Shown here piece by piece: positions 28,079-36,698 of a stretch of 64,000 bases of DNA (position 1 is the first letter of the stretch; each line of letters opens with the position of its first letter). Source of the stretch: JAFEDN01 sp963697455 (GTDB lineage: Bacteria > Pseudomonadota > Gammaproteobacteria > Coxiellales > Coxiellaceae); assembly GCA_963697455.1 (NCBI GenBank), contig CAVOOI010000035.1, forward strand, positions 1 through 64,000. The letters are read 5' to 3'. Position numbers and translations under genes: made by a program. The notes beneath the pieces were generated by a model that worked only from the letters and a program-made list of their open reading frames with translations, ran no database searches and had not been told where the DNA came from.

Positions 28079-29089
28079 TCATTCGGTTAAGGTATTCAGA
28101 AGGACAATTTTGCCGATATGCTGGCTGTTTTCCAGCAATTGATGAGCTTCGTTTGCTTCCGCTAATGGAAGAGCCTTGAAAATAGCTGGTTTGCAGCGTC
28201 CCTGATTTAATACCGGCCATACCCTTTCCTGTAATGATGCCGCAATAACGCCTTTCTCCGTAGTGCTACGCGGACGCAAAGTAGATCCGGTTATAGTCAA
28301 GCGCTTCGCCATCAGTTGCCTTAAGTCAAAACGTTCGACAATAGCGCCTTGTAATGTCGATATTTCTATTAATCGTCCATTGGTCGCCAAGCAATTAACA
28401 TTTTTGGCGAAATAAGCTGCCCCAATCATATCCAATATCACATCGACGCCTCGGTCTTTAGTTAAATCGCGGATACTGGTTTCAAAATCTGTTTCCCGAT
28501 AATTGATGGCGGCATCTGCGCCAAATTTAAGGCACGCTAGGCATTTTTCATGATCTCCTGCAGTAGTATAAACAGAGGCGGCAAACTCATGGGCTAGTTG
28601 AATAGCGGTGAGGCCGATACCACCACTACCGCCATGTACCAGCAAAGATTCATTTTTAGTAAGACGGCCTTGTAAAAATACATTCGTCCATACTGTGAAG
28701 AAATTTTCTGGCAGCGCTGCTGCATGGATAGCGTCATATCCTGTGGGCCAAGGGAGGCATTGAGTTGCTGGGGCCACGCAATATTCTGCATATCCACCGC
28801 CATTGGTTAAGGCGCAAACTTGATCGCCAATATTAAATCTCGTGACCGCGGCTCCTTTGGCGATAATTTCGCCAGACACGTCTAACCCAAGTATAGGGCT
28901 CGCGTCAGGTGGCGGTGGATAGAGGCCTTTTCGCTGTGATAAATCACTGCGACTCACGCCTGCCGCCATGACCCGAATTAAAACTTCAGCTGAATTTGGT
29001 TTAGGGACTGGGCCAACTGCCAGTTTCATAATATCGGCTTCACCCTTAGCGGGCGGTTGAATATAGTGCATGGTAGTTGGTATTTTCAT
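28079..29089 (-). CDS. NAD(P)H-quinone oxidoreductase, zinc-free MDR family (PIG3/TP53I3 type)
   Basis: A 336-residue medium-chain dehydrogenase/reductase. The N-terminal GroES-like domain has VMAAGVSRSDLSQRKGLYP and LGLDVSGEI, and the NADP-binding Rossmann loop is HGGSGGIGLTAIQLA. The catalytic-zinc Cys/His set of alcohol dehydrogenases is absent, as in quinone oxidoreductases. YPPPPDASPILGLDVSG is typical of the PIG3 subgroup. It probably reduces quinones with NADPH in the cytosol. It is the first gene of the minus-strand pair with the class IV aminotransferase. Confidence 0.85.
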   Translation of the reverse strand: MKIPTTMHYIQPPAKGEADIMKLAVGPVPKPNSAEVLIRVMAAGVSRSDLSQRKGLYPPPPDASPILGLDVSGEIIAKGAAVTRFNIGDQVCALTNGGGYAEYCVAPATQCLPWPTGYDAIHAAALPENFFTVWTNVFLQGRLTKNESLLVHGGSGGIGLTAIQLAHEFAASVYTTAGDHEKCLACLKFGADAAINYRETDFETSIRDLTKDRGVDVILDMIGAAYFAKNVNCLATNGRLIEISTLQGAIVERFDLRQLMAKRLTITGSTLRPRSTTEKGVIAASLQERVWPVLNQGRCKPAIFKALPLAEANEAHQLLENSQHIGKIVLLNTLTE

Positions 29090-29307
29090 GACTCTTATAA
29101 TAAAGTGTATAGGTAAAATTTTCTACTTATATCCTTGTCCTTGGCTCATTTGGATTTCAAAGCCTCATGATCTTTGTCGTTTTCTTCAATAGCATATAAG
29201 TCAGTTCTTGTCGCATTGGATTGTAGAGTTCAATGCATTATTTGTTTATAAATGATTGATTTTATTATGTTTAAAATTTTTGACGGTTGCTATTTTACCG
29301 ATAATTA

Positions 29308-29388
29308 TAATGTCTATAGGCGTCAAATCTAACTTAATGTCTATAGATAGCATGTCTGACTTGATGTTTATAGACATTAAGCTATAAT
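29308..29388 (+). promoter_or_regulatory. Promoter with repeated operator boxes upstream of the HipT-like gene
   Basis: A sigma-70-like promoter has TTGATG at 29361-29366, a 16-base spacer and a perfect TATAAT at 29383-29388. The spacer is filled by a near-palindrome, TTGATGTTTATAGACATTAA (29361-29380). Its half-site TTAATGTCTATA recurs as direct copies at 29308-29318 (first T missing) and 29334-29345. Such an array over and before a promoter is what is expected for autorepression by the HTH antitoxin encoded in the same operon. The rest of the 333-base gap 29090-29422 shows nothing I can name. Confidence 0.65.
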
Positions 29389-29422
29389 TCAATCAGATAT
29401 TAGTCATATTCTTGGAGGGCTT

Positions 29423-30310
29423 GTGAATTGTTTGAAATGTTTATTGCCAATGAATTCTGGGGATTCACATTATGGCTTGCATTTGACCTGTTTTACAACA
29501 TGGTTCGACGTTTCAGGTAGCTCAGAATTTTTAAGCTTAACTCGGCGGCATTCTAGCGGGATCTCTGAGCCTCAAAATACAAGTTTTTTTCATGGGAGAT
29601 TTAAAAAATACTCAGCAGAATTAGCTGGAGTTTCCTATATATTAAAAATGAGAGAGGCAGAGGCTCCAGAGCTGCCCGAAGTGGAATATCTCTGTAATCA
29701 AATTGGCAAATTTTTGGGAGTTCCTGTTGCTGAGTTTTTCATAGTAAGTTTTGAAGGGGATAGGGCTTTTGTCACAAAAAATTTTGTAAAGCCTGGCCTA
29801 CCTGCCGATTTGCAGCATGTCCATCATTTTAGATCTGATATGGAGCATACCTGTGAAGATCTTATTCGAATAATAATTGAAAAGACCCGGCGGCCGTATG
29901 ATGTAGGTGTATTTATAAAGGCATTATTGTTTGACGCTCTCATTGGTAATCATGATCGTCATGGCAGAAATATTGCATTCATCATTAATTCCGGCGGTTT
30001 ATCTCTCTCTCCAGTTTATGACAATGTTTCTTATTTAGGGCTGGAGACAGGTGAGATGCTGAAGTGTGATTTTAATCCAACAGGGAAAATTAGTACAAAA
30101 GAGACATTAGAGCCTAGTATGTTTCATTATGTTAGGGAGTTAAAGCGATTGGGTTATCAAGACCATTGCAGAAATTTTTATGATGCGATTAAACTGACTC
30201 GGCTAAACAAATTGATTGAAGAAAGTTTTTGTAGTTTCTTGATGAAGGAAGCAATCATCCGATTAATTTTGAAGCGTTATAGAGAGTTAGAAAATGAAAT
30301 CAAAGCTTGA
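29423..30310 (+). CDS. hipT: HipT-like serine/threonine kinase (HipA C-domain toxin)
   Basis: A 295-residue kinase with GTG start (GGAGGG at 29414-29419). The N-terminus has a CxxC...HxxC zinc-ribbon-like opening (Cys3, Cys6, His20, Cys23) as in stand-alone HipA-C proteins. Ser-rich RHSSGISEPQ (42-51) lies where HipA/HipT carry the autophosphorylated Gly-rich loop. GNHDRHGRN has the catalytic Asp178 and Asn183, and PVYDNVS has metal-binding Asp200. The N1 subdomain of full HipA (about 110 residues) is absent and is supplied by the next gene. Known relatives phosphorylate tRNA synthetases (GltX for HipA, TrpS for HipT); the target here is unknown. Confidence 0.8.
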   Translation: MNCLKCLLPMNSGDSHYGLHLTCFTTWFDVSGSSEFLSLTRRHSSGISEPQNTSFFHGRFKKYSAELAGVSYILKMREAEAPELPEVEYLCNQIGKFLGVPVAEFFIVSFEGDRAFVTKNFVKPGLPADLQHVHHFRSDMEHTCEDLIRIIIEKTRRPYDVGVFIKALLFDALIGNHDRHGRNIAFIINSGGLSLSPVYDNVSYLGLETGEMLKCDFNPTGKISTKETLEPSMFHYVRELKRLGYQDHCRNFYDAIKLTRLNKLIEESFCSFLMKEAIIRLILKRYRELENEIKA

Positions 30311-30926
30311 ATTGGACCGAAACCGACTCTTAATTTTTCATGAAGGTAGGAAAAGAAGGGTATTTGTTGGTGAACTCATTTACAATGAAAAAGAAAATCA
30401 ATACGAGCTAATTTACGATGAGAATTATGCGCGCTCTAAAAAAGCGATTCCTATTGGACAGGGGTTAGACCTTTTTAAACCACGGCATGTGTCTGCCAAT
30501 GGCGTTTTATTTCCATCTTTAGCGGATAGAATTCCATTAAAATCTAATCCTGCTTACGCGGATTATTGTAAATCGCAAGGAATATCTGTTGATGAAACGA
30601 ACTCTATTATTTTGTTAGGATCCATTGGTAAACGAGGACCATCGAGTTTTATTTTTGCGCCAGTTTATAAGAAAGAATTTTCCGTGACGAATATTTTAAA
30701 ATTTCGTGAACAACTACACATAAGCCGCCACGATTTTTCGATGGCTTTAGGGTTTAGCGAAACAACCCTACAAAAAGTGGAATCACAAAAAAGTCATGAC
30801 ACTAATGTGCTAAAACTGCTACAAATCTATTTTGAGTTTCCGGAAGTTGCGCTTTGGCAGCTGAAACAAACTGGAAATAGAGTAAAAGGTGAGGCTTTAA
30901 TGAAGTTAATTAAGTATTTTTCATGA
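30294..30926 (+). CDS. Fused HipS-HipB-like antitoxin (HipA N1 domain plus C-terminal HTH)
   Basis: A 210-residue protein overlapping the kinase gene by 17 bases. Residues about 8-125 fit the HipA N1 subdomain (Couple_hipA): RRVFVGELIY, IPIGQGLDLF, NGVLFPSLADRIPL, SIILLGSIGKRGPSSFIF. Residues about 135-195 form an HTH: REQLHISRHDFSMALGFSETTLQKVESQ. In HipBST systems HipS and HipB are separate proteins encoded before the kinase. Here both roles seem joined in one chain encoded after it. The HTH is the likely reader of the TTAATGTCTATA boxes upstream. The fusion reading rests on domain recognition by eye. Confidence 0.72.
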   Translation: MKSKLELDRNRLLIFHEGRKRRVFVGELIYNEKENQYELIYDENYARSKKAIPIGQGLDLFKPRHVSANGVLFPSLADRIPLKSNPAYADYCKSQGISVDETNSIILLGSIGKRGPSSFIFAPVYKKEFSVTNILKFREQLHISRHDFSMALGFSETTLQKVESQKSHDTNVLKLLQIYFEFPEVALWQLKQTGNRVKGEALMKLIKYFS

Positions 30927-31054
30927 GCGATTTATCATTATACGGCATGATTGTACAAATTTGCGTAAAGTGGCTCACCTTGCCCGATATATTGTCACAT
31001 GTTGCTCAGATTATCGGGATATCCAGAGCATCGGTTTATAATTATTTGAGGTGA
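30923..31054 (+). CDS. Possible 43-residue HTH-like ORF coupled to the antitoxin
   Basis: The ATG at 30923 overlaps the antitoxin stop (ATGA), and the frame ends at TGA 31054, three bases before the aminotransferase ATG. The end, VAQIIGISRASVYNYLR, resembles the recognition part of resolvase or transposase HTHs. It may be a true coupled peptide or the remnant of a resolvase C-terminus that happens to be open. Confidence 0.3.
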   Translation: MSDLSLYGMIVQICVKWLTLPDILSHVAQIIGISRASVYNYLR

Positions 31055-31056
31055 TT

Positions 31057-32184
31057 ATGAACATAGCCCCCTTTAAAATTGAAGAATATTTTACCCAATA
31101 TGAATTTTCCGTACGTTATATGATGGGATCTTCTGATCCGGAAACTTATACTTTATCAGAATTGATTGCCATGGCAGATTCAGAGAGTTTATCTTTATGG
31201 AATCATCTTGCTTTAGGATATACTGAATACCAGGGCCTCCCGTTGTTGAGAGCCGAAATCAGCAAATTATATTCCGGCTTGGATCAAAATCATGTTCTGG
31301 TATATTCCGGTGCAGAAGAAGCCATTTATATTATCATGCGAGTTTTGCTAAAATCGGATGATCATGTTGTGGTAGTGACTCCTTGTTATAATTCCCATAA
31401 AGAAATTCCTAAAGCCATTGGCGCCCGAGTCACCGAGTTGTCCTTAAGTTGTCGAAACGGTCACTGGTCTCTGGATTTGGAAAAGTTGTCATCTTTAGTC
31501 ACTGATCAGACTAAACTAATTATTATCAATTTTCCCCACAATCCAACCGGTTTTCAACCCAGTCTCGAGACTTTTCAATCCATTGTCGATATAGCAAAAC
31601 AACATAATACCTATTTACTGAGTGATGAAGTTTTTCGATTATCTGAGCAAGATCCTCGGGATCAACTACCCAATGCAGTGGACTGCTATGAAAAAGCGCT
31701 GAGTTTGGGGGTGATGTCTAAATCATTTGGATTAGCTGGATTAAGGATTGGCTGGGTTGCTTCGCAGATGCAAAATCTACTTAAAGATTTTATGTCCTAT
31801 AAAAATTACACTTCTATGTGCAATAGCGCTCCCAGTGAAATTCTGGCGCTGATTGCCATGCGCAATAAACAACAGATTTTAGAAAGAAATAGAACTATTG
31901 CCAAAACCAATTTGGATTTACTGGATAATTATTTTCAGCGCAATTCCGATATTTACCAATGGGAGCGACCGCGGGCAGGTTTTATTGGTTTTCCCAAATT
32001 AAAATTGAAAGTAAACATAGAGACTTTTGCTAGAAGATTCGTTGAAGAAGAAAACGTGCTGATTTTACCTGATACTTTATTCGATTATTCAGATAATCGA
32101 TTTAGAATAGGTTATGGCAGACGTTATTTTCCTGAAACCTTAAACCGGTTAGAACGATTTACGCAGAGATTTTTAGGTCTATAG
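31057..32184 (+). CDS. Class I/II PLP-dependent aminotransferase
   Basis: A 375-residue fold-type I enzyme. NFPHNPTG gives the conserved Asn/Pro loop, LLSDEVFR the PLP-binding Asp, SKSFGLAGLRIGW the Schiff-base Lys, and RIGYGRR the substrate-carboxylate Arg near the C-terminus. The small size and GYTEYQGLPLLRAEI resemble aminotransferases of natural-product or arginine-derivative metabolism (capreomycidine-synthase-like) rather than aspartate aminotransferase. Substrate not determined. The start at 31057 is chosen for GAGGTG just before it. It follows the HipT-antitoxin genes closely, so it may share their transcript. Confidence 0.82.
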   Translation: MNIAPFKIEEYFTQYEFSVRYMMGSSDPETYTLSELIAMADSESLSLWNHLALGYTEYQGLPLLRAEISKLYSGLDQNHVLVYSGAEEAIYIIMRVLLKSDDHVVVVTPCYNSHKEIPKAIGARVTELSLSCRNGHWSLDLEKLSSLVTDQTKLIIINFPHNPTGFQPSLETFQSIVDIAKQHNTYLLSDEVFRLSEQDPRDQLPNAVDCYEKALSLGVMSKSFGLAGLRIGWVASQMQNLLKDFMSYKNYTSMCNSAPSEILALIAMRNKQQILERNRTIAKTNLDLLDNYFQRNSDIYQWERPRAGFIGFPKLKLKVNIETFARRFVEEENVLILPDTLFDYSDNRFRIGYGRRYFPETLNRLERFTQRFLGL

Positions 32185-32337
32185 CCGCGGATTGACCGCG
32201 GCCAAATTTGATCTATTTGCGCTAAGTTCAGTAACGGTGATCAAGTGATGCTGCAGCAATGAAAGGGGAGATCGCTCCGCTCTTTTCCCCTTTCGAACCC
32301 TCATCAGGATGGGTATTTTCTACGAAAAGTGATCATA

Positions 32338-32400
32338 GAGGGTCAAATCCTGAATTGTGAGGGACTGGAAATTGCGCTCACAATTCAGGATTTGACCCTC
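32338..32400. repeat. Perfect 24-bp inverted repeat (hairpin)
   Basis: Bases 32338-32361 are the exact reverse complement of 32377-32400, separated by 15 bases. The arms begin GAGGGTCAAATCCTG. There is no T-run after the stem, so it is not a standard terminator. It lies in the 314-base gap between the aminotransferase and the Fic pseudogene; the remainder of that gap shows nothing. Confidence 0.85.
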
Positions 32401-32498
32401 TCATTTACTCGGACTACTTGCTAATTTTACGATTATGCTATATCGTAAAATAACGAGGGTTCTTATTTTAAGATTTAAATTAGCAAGGGAAAACCAAT

Positions 32499-33452
32499 AT
32501 GGAAAGAGCACTTCAAGGGCGTTACTCTATTTCTGTGGGTTAAAGCTTTTATCCTTGATCCGCTACCGCCTAAGCCCTCAATTGAATGGTCGTTTAATTT
32601 ACATGAGAAATTTGATCGGGCATTGATGGCATTGGGTAGATTGGACAGTATATCCATGTTGTTGCCGGATACTTCATTGTTTCTTTACACTTATGTGCGC
32701 AAAGAGGCTGTGCTTTCTTCTCAAATTGAGGGTACGCAATCTTCTTTGTCAGATTTATTATTATATGAGTTAGAGCAGCAGCCGGCCTGGTAATGCTATG
32801 TTTGTTCCACCCTCTCCGGACCAAGTTATGAATTGCATGGGCCAGCTGGAGTTATTTTTACATAACCAACCAGAGCCTATGCCGGTGTTACTTAAAGCGG
32901 CTTTAGCGCATGTGCAATTTGAAACAATTCATCCCTTTTTAGATGGTAATGGGCGGGTTGGCCGTCTATTGATTACACTGTTGCTGTGTGAGCAAAAAGT
33001 TCTGAGAGCCTATGCTTTATCTCAGTCTTTACTTCAAGAGTCATCGTGAAAGGTATTATGAATTATTAAATATTGTTCGCTTTAAAGGTGATTGGGAAGC
33101 TTGGCTAGAATTCTTTGCTGAGGCCGTCACTGAAACTGCTAATCAAGCCGTGGAAACAGTGCAGTGGCTTATGAAATTAGAAGTTGACGACAGAGGCAAG
33201 ATTAGTCAAAGTGGCCGAATAGCGGGTTCTATTTTAAGGGTGCATCGTGCTCTCAGTGAGCGTCCACTGACTACTGTTAATGCGTTAACTGAACAAACGG
33301 GTTTATCAATAGCCACCATTAATAAATGTTTAGTGCATTTGCTTAATTTGGGTATCGTGCGTGAGCTTACTGAGCGAAAGCGAGGTCGGGTTTTTGTTTA
33401 TACGGCTTATCTAGAAATTATGAATCGTGGCATTGAAAAGGAAGGTTTATAA
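32499..33452 (+). pseudogene. Fic-family protein, disrupted by frameshifts and an internal deletion
   Basis: Four open pieces in three frames together resemble a Fic/DOC AMP-transferase of about 370 residues. MERALQGRYSISVG stops early. KAFILDPLPPKPS through SSQIEGTQSSLSDLLLYE (32539-32793) holds the inhibitory-helix motif SxxxEG. GNAMFVPPSPDQV through HPFLDGNGRVGR (from about 32794) holds the Fic active site. YLSLYFKSHRERYYELL to the end carries a winged helix. About 70 residues expected between LEQQP and GNAMFVPP are missing, and two further frame changes are present (near 32538 and near 33017, the latter repaired by two C). With so many lesions this is a true pseudogene. Confidence 0.8.
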
Positions 33453-33631
33453 ATGGAATACGATTACTCTTACTCCATGGGGGGAATGACAGTAATATTT
33501 CAGCTTCACAGTCTTATGAGTTATATCATGCTTTGCAACGGCAACATAAAAAGGACATGCGTCCTACTGACGCTAATATCATTGCTGCCAGCATAAAAGC
33601 GGTAAACGACTGGCTGGATTTAGCTTTATAA
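33453..33631 (+). pseudogene. Small conserved-looking gene with one frameshift
   Basis: The ATG at 33453 gives MEYDYSYSMGG. After a run of six G the frame changes, and the next frame continues NDSNISASQSYELYHALQ, then RQHKKDMRPTDANIIAAS and a final AVNDWLDLAL ending at TAA 33631. One additional base at the G/A boundary joins both into a 59-residue protein. No family recognised. It follows the Fic pseudogene by one base, so it may be part of the same decaying unit. Confidence 0.35.
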
Positions 33632-33767
33632 TTTCGCTGGCTTTCATTTTGCCGCTGAATGAGAATGAGCTGGTCACTTTTAAATTGGCAAGTTACAGGC
33701 GTGACCCTCAGTTAATTCTGCCAATTCGTGTTTAGTCGAATCTGACACCGATTGTTCCCGGCAATTC

Positions 33768-33796
33768 TTGACAAGAATAATAAAATATGACATAAT
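33768..33796 (+). promoter_or_regulatory. Strong sigma-70 promoter
   Basis: Perfect TTGACA at 33768-33773, 17-base spacer, CATAAT at 33791-33796. It lies about 60 bases before the ATG at 33859 and should drive that unknown gene. Confidence 0.65.
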
Positions 33797-33858
33797 TTCA
33801 CAGCTATAATCATTCCCTTAAATTAAATTTGAAATACACTAAAAGGTAGAAAAAATCC

Positions 33859-34767
33859 ATGCAACAGAGTCATTCCCTCATTTGGTACGCTTTGCTTAAA
33901 GAGATAGAAAAGAAAGAAGAAAGTTATACACTTGAGCCTAAAGTGACGCATCAGTACGCCCCAAATTTCATGTTCACATTGCACTATGATCTTCCCAAAG
34001 AAGTCATGGATGAAATGAAAAAATGCCAACCTGGTTCTCAATCGTTTAGTCAATCTTTATATACTGGAAAATGCCTTCTTGACCAATTCAGAAAAATAGA
34101 GATTTGTAATGCTAATATATTACATTTAATAGCGAGGCGATACTGCGGTGGGAGGCTTTCCAACCTTATTGGTCTTATTAAATCTCATGATTTAGCCGTG
34201 ATGCTTCACCAAACAGCAACTATTAATTCATATTTTGGTGCAACAGAGAAATTTGGGATAATGGAATTTTACAGTAAATACGAGAGTTTGACAAGGGACC
34301 TAGTACGTGCCTCTGGTTTATTTGCCCTCTACGAACATCTAAAATTTAAATTTGTAGACCCAGACCAGAAGTTTGACGATACTTGTCAAAGACAATTAAC
34401 TGATTTTTGCAAAATAGTTCAATATTTACGAACTACTAAAGAATCACAGGAGAAAAATTTCAAAAATTTTATTGAAAGCTCAACTCAGTTCCAAACTATT
34501 ATTCCCATTCAAGTATATCATAACTCAAGAGAGATACTTTCCCGGTTAAGTAACGAATCGTTAAATAAAGCTATTGAAAATTTTGATGAGTTTATTAAGA
34601 GCTCACCCAATGATGAGTTTAAGTCAGCATATTTAAAAGAACATGAAAGATTGTTAAATGTTGTTCGGGAACCAATTAGAGCAGCATTTTTCGAAGTTGA
34701 CAAACGTGGTGGTAAAGGCTTATGCAATGACACCACGGGGATAGTATTCAGTTATATCCCTACGTAA
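33859..34767 (+). CDS. Unknown 302-residue cytosolic protein
   Basis: No family recognised. There is no signal peptide or membrane helix. It is mostly helical, with a cluster of Cys/Arg in the middle (ARRYCGGRLSNLIG). It has its own promoter (33768-33796). The next gene is a second unknown cytosolic protein, about 100 bases on. Both lie between two short direct repeats (33731 and 36670), in AT-rich accessory DNA. An effector-type role is possible, but nothing in the sequence proves it. Confidence 0.6.
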   Translation: MQQSHSLIWYALLKEIEKKEESYTLEPKVTHQYAPNFMFTLHYDLPKEVMDEMKKCQPGSQSFSQSLYTGKCLLDQFRKIEICNANILHLIARRYCGGRLSNLIGLIKSHDLAVMLHQTATINSYFGATEKFGIMEFYSKYESLTRDLVRASGLFALYEHLKFKFVDPDQKFDDTCQRQLTDFCKIVQYLRTTKESQEKNFKNFIESSTQFQTIIPIQVYHNSREILSRLSNESLNKAIENFDEFIKSSPNDEFKSAYLKEHERLLNVVREPIRAAFFEVDKRGGKGLCNDTTGIVFSYIPT

Positions 34768-34865
34768 CTTCTTGGCTGCAATCCCATGACTATAATTTGG
34801 ACAGTAGCAGGCACTTATGGCTTTGTCATGATATACTGTCTGAACTATTAAAATTAATAAGGAAC

Positions 34866-35852
34866 ATGATGATGAAATCTAAAGTTCAAGAAGATCAAGA
34901 ACTCGAAACGAAAAAACGAGAGCCAATTCCGACTTCTCCTCTCAGCATGATTACTCCTAAGATGCTTCAAGATGCCAAGGCTCATTTAAAGAGTGAGTCT
35001 TTAGAGCACAAGAAACAGCCTTCTGTATGGGATTCTTTGGTGATAGCACTAAACCGTATGCGCGATACAATCGCAATGGATGAGAAAGACTATTCGGATT
35101 TCGATGACGAGGGTTCTGAGGATGAAAATTTAGTGCAAATTTTTGACTGGGTTATTGGATTACTTCATTCTGGCCAATTAAATGATGACATTCCAGCCCC
35201 CTCTACAGATGCAGAAGGAATTCGCGATATTTTTCGTCACAGTATCAAAACCGGTTCATTGAATTTAGATAAATTCTTTTCGCATAATCTATCTACGACT
35301 ATTGTGTTTGAAAAACTGGGTGAAATTGTCAATTATTGTGAACAAGCTTTCAAACAAATTTCATTGACAGCTAACAACCTCACGATTACTAATATATTTA
35401 TATTTTTATCACAGTTAAATTTGAGTCAGAACAATGTACTCGAATCAATTAATTTTTCTCAAAAACAACCAATTAAGTTTGTAAGTAATTCGAAAGGTGA
35501 AATTTTTATTAGCAAATTAATGAAAAACACGACTCTAAAAGAACTGCAATGGAATGTTAACGCGTTTTCAGAAGAAGAGAAAACCATGTTAACAAATATT
35601 GAAGATCATTTTGCTTATAACAATTCCTGTGCAGTGACCATCGCCGCTTATCATACCTTGATGGAGCTTTTACCAAAAGTCTTAGTTCACTCCGTAGTAA
35701 TCGAATATCTTATCGGGGATAAAGATTATGCCCCCCGCCTTTTAAAGCCAATAAAATTTAGTGATAATTGCATGACTTTTTTGAATACCAGTTCTCCATC
35801 ATCTTTGCGAAACAATCAAACAAATGTAACATGCCTTCAGTTTGCGGTTTAG
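34866..35852 (+). CDS. Unknown 328-residue protein
   Basis: Start chosen among three consecutive ATGs (34866, 34869, 34872) because AAGGA lies at 34859-34863; the open frame extends upstream to 34797 without a ribosome site. The N-terminus is charged and probably disordered (KVQEDQELETKKREP), and an acidic stretch follows (DYSDFDDEGSEDEN, near residue 75). The rest is helical. No signal peptide, membrane helix or known motif. A TATACT at 34832-34837 could be a -10. Same accessory block as the previous gene. Confidence 0.6.
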   Translation: MMMKSKVQEDQELETKKREPIPTSPLSMITPKMLQDAKAHLKSESLEHKKQPSVWDSLVIALNRMRDTIAMDEKDYSDFDDEGSEDENLVQIFDWVIGLLHSGQLNDDIPAPSTDAEGIRDIFRHSIKTGSLNLDKFFSHNLSTTIVFEKLGEIVNYCEQAFKQISLTANNLTITNIFIFLSQLNLSQNNVLESINFSQKQPIKFVSNSKGEIFISKLMKNTTLKELQWNVNAFSEEEKTMLTNIEDHFAYNNSCAVTIAAYHTLMELLPKVLVHSVVIEYLIGDKDYAPRLLKPIKFSDNCMTFLNTSSPSSLRNNQTNVTCLQFAV

Positions 35853-36045
35853 ATTTCATCGCCAGTAATTCCATAAAGATCATGACCCTTCCTGTTCGTT
35901 AAACTTTACAAATTATATTAAAGATGGCATCATTATAAAAACGATCTCACGCAAAAATTTGTCTGAAATAATTTGATAATAGTGATCATATTTTGTCTGA
36001 GAGCTTAGGTGGCTTCTAGGATAAAAATTTATACGGAGAATAGAA

Positions 36046-36498
36046 ATGAAAAGATTAGCGTTAGCTTTTTTAGGCATATCTTTCACGGTTGTTGCAGTTA
36101 CTAGTCAGGCCAGCACTTATACTGTTAGTTTTCATAATCCTGGAAACGGGGAGGGTCCAATGACTCCAATTATAATCCCGAGTAATGCGACCAAAATTGA
36201 ATGCTACAGTGGTGATTGCACTTCAATACCTCCCAGTGGTACCGCTTCTTATAATATTTCAAGCAAGGATTCAAGTATTACTTGGGGAACTTTTACGGCT
36301 ATATTTACCTATATCGAAAGTTCAGATACCTGCGACAGCGGCATTCAACTAACGAAGATGACATATGATGAGGTTAGCATCTCAGATCCATCAGCAACCG
36401 ACGACCCTTCATTTGTTATTAACGTTGGAGCAGGAGGATTGCCTTCGGGACTTAAGGGAAATACAGCAAAAATTTCAAGTTGCGCCAATTACAAATAA
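36046..36498 (+). CDS. Secreted protein of unknown function
   Basis: A 150-residue protein with a standard signal peptide (MKRLALAFLG, hydrophobic core, cleavage after SQA near residue 22). The mature part is Ser/Thr-rich beta-type sequence with four Cys (ECYSGDC, DTCDSG, SSCANY) that could form two disulphides. A good ribosome site (ACGGAGAATAG) precedes the ATG. A hairpin terminator follows at 36576. No known family. Confidence 0.65.
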   Translation: MKRLALAFLGISFTVVAVTSQASTYTVSFHNPGNGEGPMTPIIIPSNATKIECYSGDCTSIPPSGTASYNISSKDSSITWGTFTAIFTYIESSDTCDSGIQLTKMTYDEVSISDPSATDDPSFVINVGAGGLPSGLKGNTAKISSCANYK

Positions 36499-36575
36499 GA
36501 TCGTATTTATTGACTAGTGAAAGTCTTCCATTACAACTAATAGGAGATTTACCCACCTCTTTTGGGTGGTCTATT

Positions 36576-36632
36576 AAAAACTTGTCATGCCTGACGCCAA
36601 TTTAATTTTAGTGTCAAGTATGACAAGTTTTT
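36576..36632 (+). terminator. Rho-independent-type terminator
   Basis: About 23-base imperfect arms (AAAAACTTGTCAT at 36576 pairs with ATGACAAGTTTTT ending at 36632), with A-run and T-run at the outer ends. It follows the secreted-protein gene and faces the convergent gene that ends at 36699, so it may work in both directions. Confidence 0.6.
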
Positions 36633-36698
36633 TAAAGACAAGACTTTGAATGAAAAAGATTTTTAAAGATGTTTGGTCGATTCTGACACCGATAATTG

